A stretch of DNA of 10,811 bases, from positions 1 through 10,811 of the forward strand of contig CAMFKC010000025.1 in NCBI GenBank assembly GCA_945956975.1, in the 5' to 3' direction. Shown piece by piece: positions 9,749 through 10,811 of the stretch. Positions within the stretch are counted from its first letter, which is position 1. The number at the start of each line of letters is the position of its first letter. This DNA is from an uncultured Methylocystaceae bacterium. GTDB taxonomy: Bacteria; Pseudomonadota; Alphaproteobacteria; Rhizobiales; Beijerinckiaceae. A program made the translations under genes and the position numbers. The notes under the pieces are model-generated. The model made no database searches and was not told where the DNA came from. It was given only the letters and a program-made list of their open reading frames with translations.

Positions 9749-9858
9749 GAGCCCTCACCCAGAGGAGCCGCGAAGCGGCGTCTCGAAGGGTGGCCGGATC
9801 TACGCCTCGGCCATGCTTCGAGACGCGGCCTTGCGGCCGCTCCTCAGCATGAGGGTTG
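9749..9858. repeat. Palindromic dispersed repeat, copy 2, able to fold as a cloverleaf
   Basis: This is the second copy of the 5967-6082 element, in the same orientation, between the convergent ends of livF and the acyl-CoA dehydrogenase. The outer stem pairs CCCTC (9752-9756) with GAGGG (9851-9855) and GAGGAGC (9762-9768) with GCTCCTC (9839-9845); the last bases are shared with the inner hairpins as alternative pairings. The left hairpin is GCCGC/GCGGC (9767-9779), the central stem CGTCTCGAAG/CTTCGAGACG (9779-9788/9816-9825), and the right hairpin GCGGCC/GGCCGC (9825-9840). The stems differ in sequence from copy 1 but keep pairing. There is no U-tract, so it is not a textbook terminator, though it may serve as a bidirectional transcript end. 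Confidence 0.85.
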
Positions 9859-9875
9859 CTGTGAACGGCTGACCG

Positions 9876-10811
9876 TTATCCCGCCAGCGCGAGATCCGCC
9901 GTCAGCACCGATTCCGCCGCGCTGGTGATCGTCGCCTCGATCCCCTCTGCGCCGACGACGATGTTTTCCGCGAAGAAGCGCGCCGTCGCGATGCGGCCGG
10001 CAAGCGCGGGGTCCGTCTCGCCCGCCGCGCGGGCCTTGTGCGCAGCGAGCGCGACCGCGCCGAGCGTCACGCCGCCGCGCATCACGCCGAACAGGCGCAG
10101 GTAGGGCGTCGCGCCGGCGAGCGCGTCCTGCACGTTGGAGCCGAGCTTTTCGAGCAGCCAGTCGGTTGCGCGCTCGAAGGCGTCGAGGCCTTCGCTCAGG
10201 CGTTTCGCCATCGCGCCGAAGGACGGATCATTGGTCGTGCGCAATTGCTCGACGGTCGCGCGCATGTCGGCGATCTCCGCCTTCATCACGGCGCCGCCGT
10301 TGGTCGGCAGCTTGCGCGTCACGAGATCGATCGCCTGAATGCCGTTCGTGCCCTCGTAGATCGCGATGATGCGGCTGTCGCGCATGAACTGCGCGGCGCC
10401 CGTTTCCTCGATAAAGCCCATGCCGCCGTGCACCTGCACGCCGAGCGAGGAGACTTCGTTGCCGATGTCGCCGGAATAAGCCTTCGCGATCGGCGTCAGC
10501 AGGCCGGCGCGGTCGGCGGCAGCCTTGCGCGCCTCGGGGTTCTTGGCGCGGCGCGAGCGGTCGATCACGCCGGCGGTGAGATAGCAGACCGCGCGCGCGC
10601 TCAGCGTCAGCGCCTTCATGGTCATCAGCATGCGCTTCACGTCGGGATGCGCGATGATCGAGGACATGCCGGGCGCGCCCGAGGCCTTGCCCTGCTTGCG
10701 GTCGAGCGCATAGGCCAGCGCATGCTGGTAGGATGCCTCGCCGATTGCGACGCCCTGCAGGCCCGTAGCGAGGCGCGCATCGTTCATCATCGTGAACATG
10801 CAGGCCAGCCC
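9876..10811 (-). CDS. Acyl-CoA dehydrogenase, C-terminal part, possibly DmdC-like (5' end beyond window)
   Basis: This gene encodes an FAD-dependent enzyme that introduces a 2,3 double bond into an acyl-CoA. The last 311 residues are visible, ending at TAA (9878-9876); the reading frame runs off the right edge (GLACMFTMMNDARL), so the methionines near 10799 are internal. Visible are the helical domain with the segment MMNDARLATGLQGVAIGEAS, the FAD/CoA-binding stretch GVQVHGGMGFIEETGAAQFM, and the catalytic-base motif IYEGTNGIQAIDL with its Glu at 10355-10353. About 150 more residues follow, matching the long C-terminal domain (PF12806-like) of ~590-residue acyl-CoA dehydrogenases such as the 3-methylmercaptopropionyl-CoA dehydrogenase DmdC. 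The family is firm; the DmdC subtype is by recalled similarity and such proteins are often broadly annotated. It is convergent with the importer operon, so not co-transcribed. Confidence 0.88.
   Translation of the reverse strand, partial: GLACMFTMMNDARLATGLQGVAIGEASYQHALAYALDRKQGKASGAPGMSSIIAHPDVKRMLMTMKALTLSARAVCYLTAGVIDRSRRAKNPEARKAAADRAGLLTPIAKAYSGDIGNEVSSLGVQVHGGMGFIEETGAAQFMRDSRIIAIYEGTNGIQAIDLVTRKLPTNGGAVMKAEIADMRATVEQLRTTNDPSFGAMAKRLSEGLDAFERATDWLLEKLGSNVQDALAGATPYLRLFGVMRGGVTLGAVALAAHKARAAGETDPALAGRIATARFFAENIVVGAEGIEATITSAAESVLTADLALAG

Noticed and set aside
9876..10799. Methionine codon at 10799 as the start of the acyl-CoA dehydrogenase
   Set aside because: The frame stays open to the window edge with family-like residues (GLAC) before it, and the N-terminal and FAD-binding middle domains would be missing.

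Overview
The window is about 10.8 kb of GC-rich DNA with tightly packed genes, dominant GCC/GGC/CTC-type codons and 1-4 bp stop/start overlaps. Together with the protein families and a palindromic intergenic repeat that I recall from Bradyrhizobium, Rhodopseudomonas and Afipia genomes, this suggests an alphaproteobacterium of the order Hyphomicrobiales (Rhizobiales). The genus cannot be fixed from sequence alone. No RNA gene, insertion sequence, CRISPR array or phage gene was seen. No gene-free stretch exceeds 300 bases; the longest are the ~140 bp gaps at 4587-4727, 5961-6100 and 9734-9875.

Region 1 (1-4586) is a divergent regulator/efflux locus. A minus-strand ArsR-family repressor (cut off by the left edge) resembles the persulfide sensors BigR/SqrR/YgaV and has two cysteines 66 residues apart, as in those proteins. 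It faces a two-gene plus-strand operon encoding a periplasmic adaptor and a 1081-residue RND pump, with no outer-membrane channel gene. The short control region between them holds three overlapping 12-bp palindromes repeating every 8 bp, flanked and overlapped by face-to-face promoters. The regulator mRNA may be leaderless.

Region 2 (4668-9733) is a complete branched-chain-amino-acid-type (HAAT/Liv) ABC importer in transport order: periplasmic binding protein, LivH and LivM permeases, LivG and LivF ATPases. It has its own likely promoter, whose -35 hexamer is half of a perfect 12-bp palindrome. livH-livM-livG-livF are translationally coupled by overlapping stop and start codons. The binding-protein gene is separated from livH by a cloverleaf-forming repeat. 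LivM has a ~105-residue C-terminal extension with two extra membrane helices. All departures from consensus in the two ATPases (LivF Walker A Arg for Lys, LivF Gln for the switch His, LivG non-canonical signature) map to the same composite ATP site.

Region 3 (9734-10811) holds a second copy of the repeat and, convergently on the minus strand, the C-terminal half of a large acyl-CoA dehydrogenase, perhaps of the DmdC (3-methylmercaptopropionyl-CoA dehydrogenase) type. The substrate of the importer is not fixed by the sequence; amino acids, amides, urea or aromatic acids are all possible for this family.
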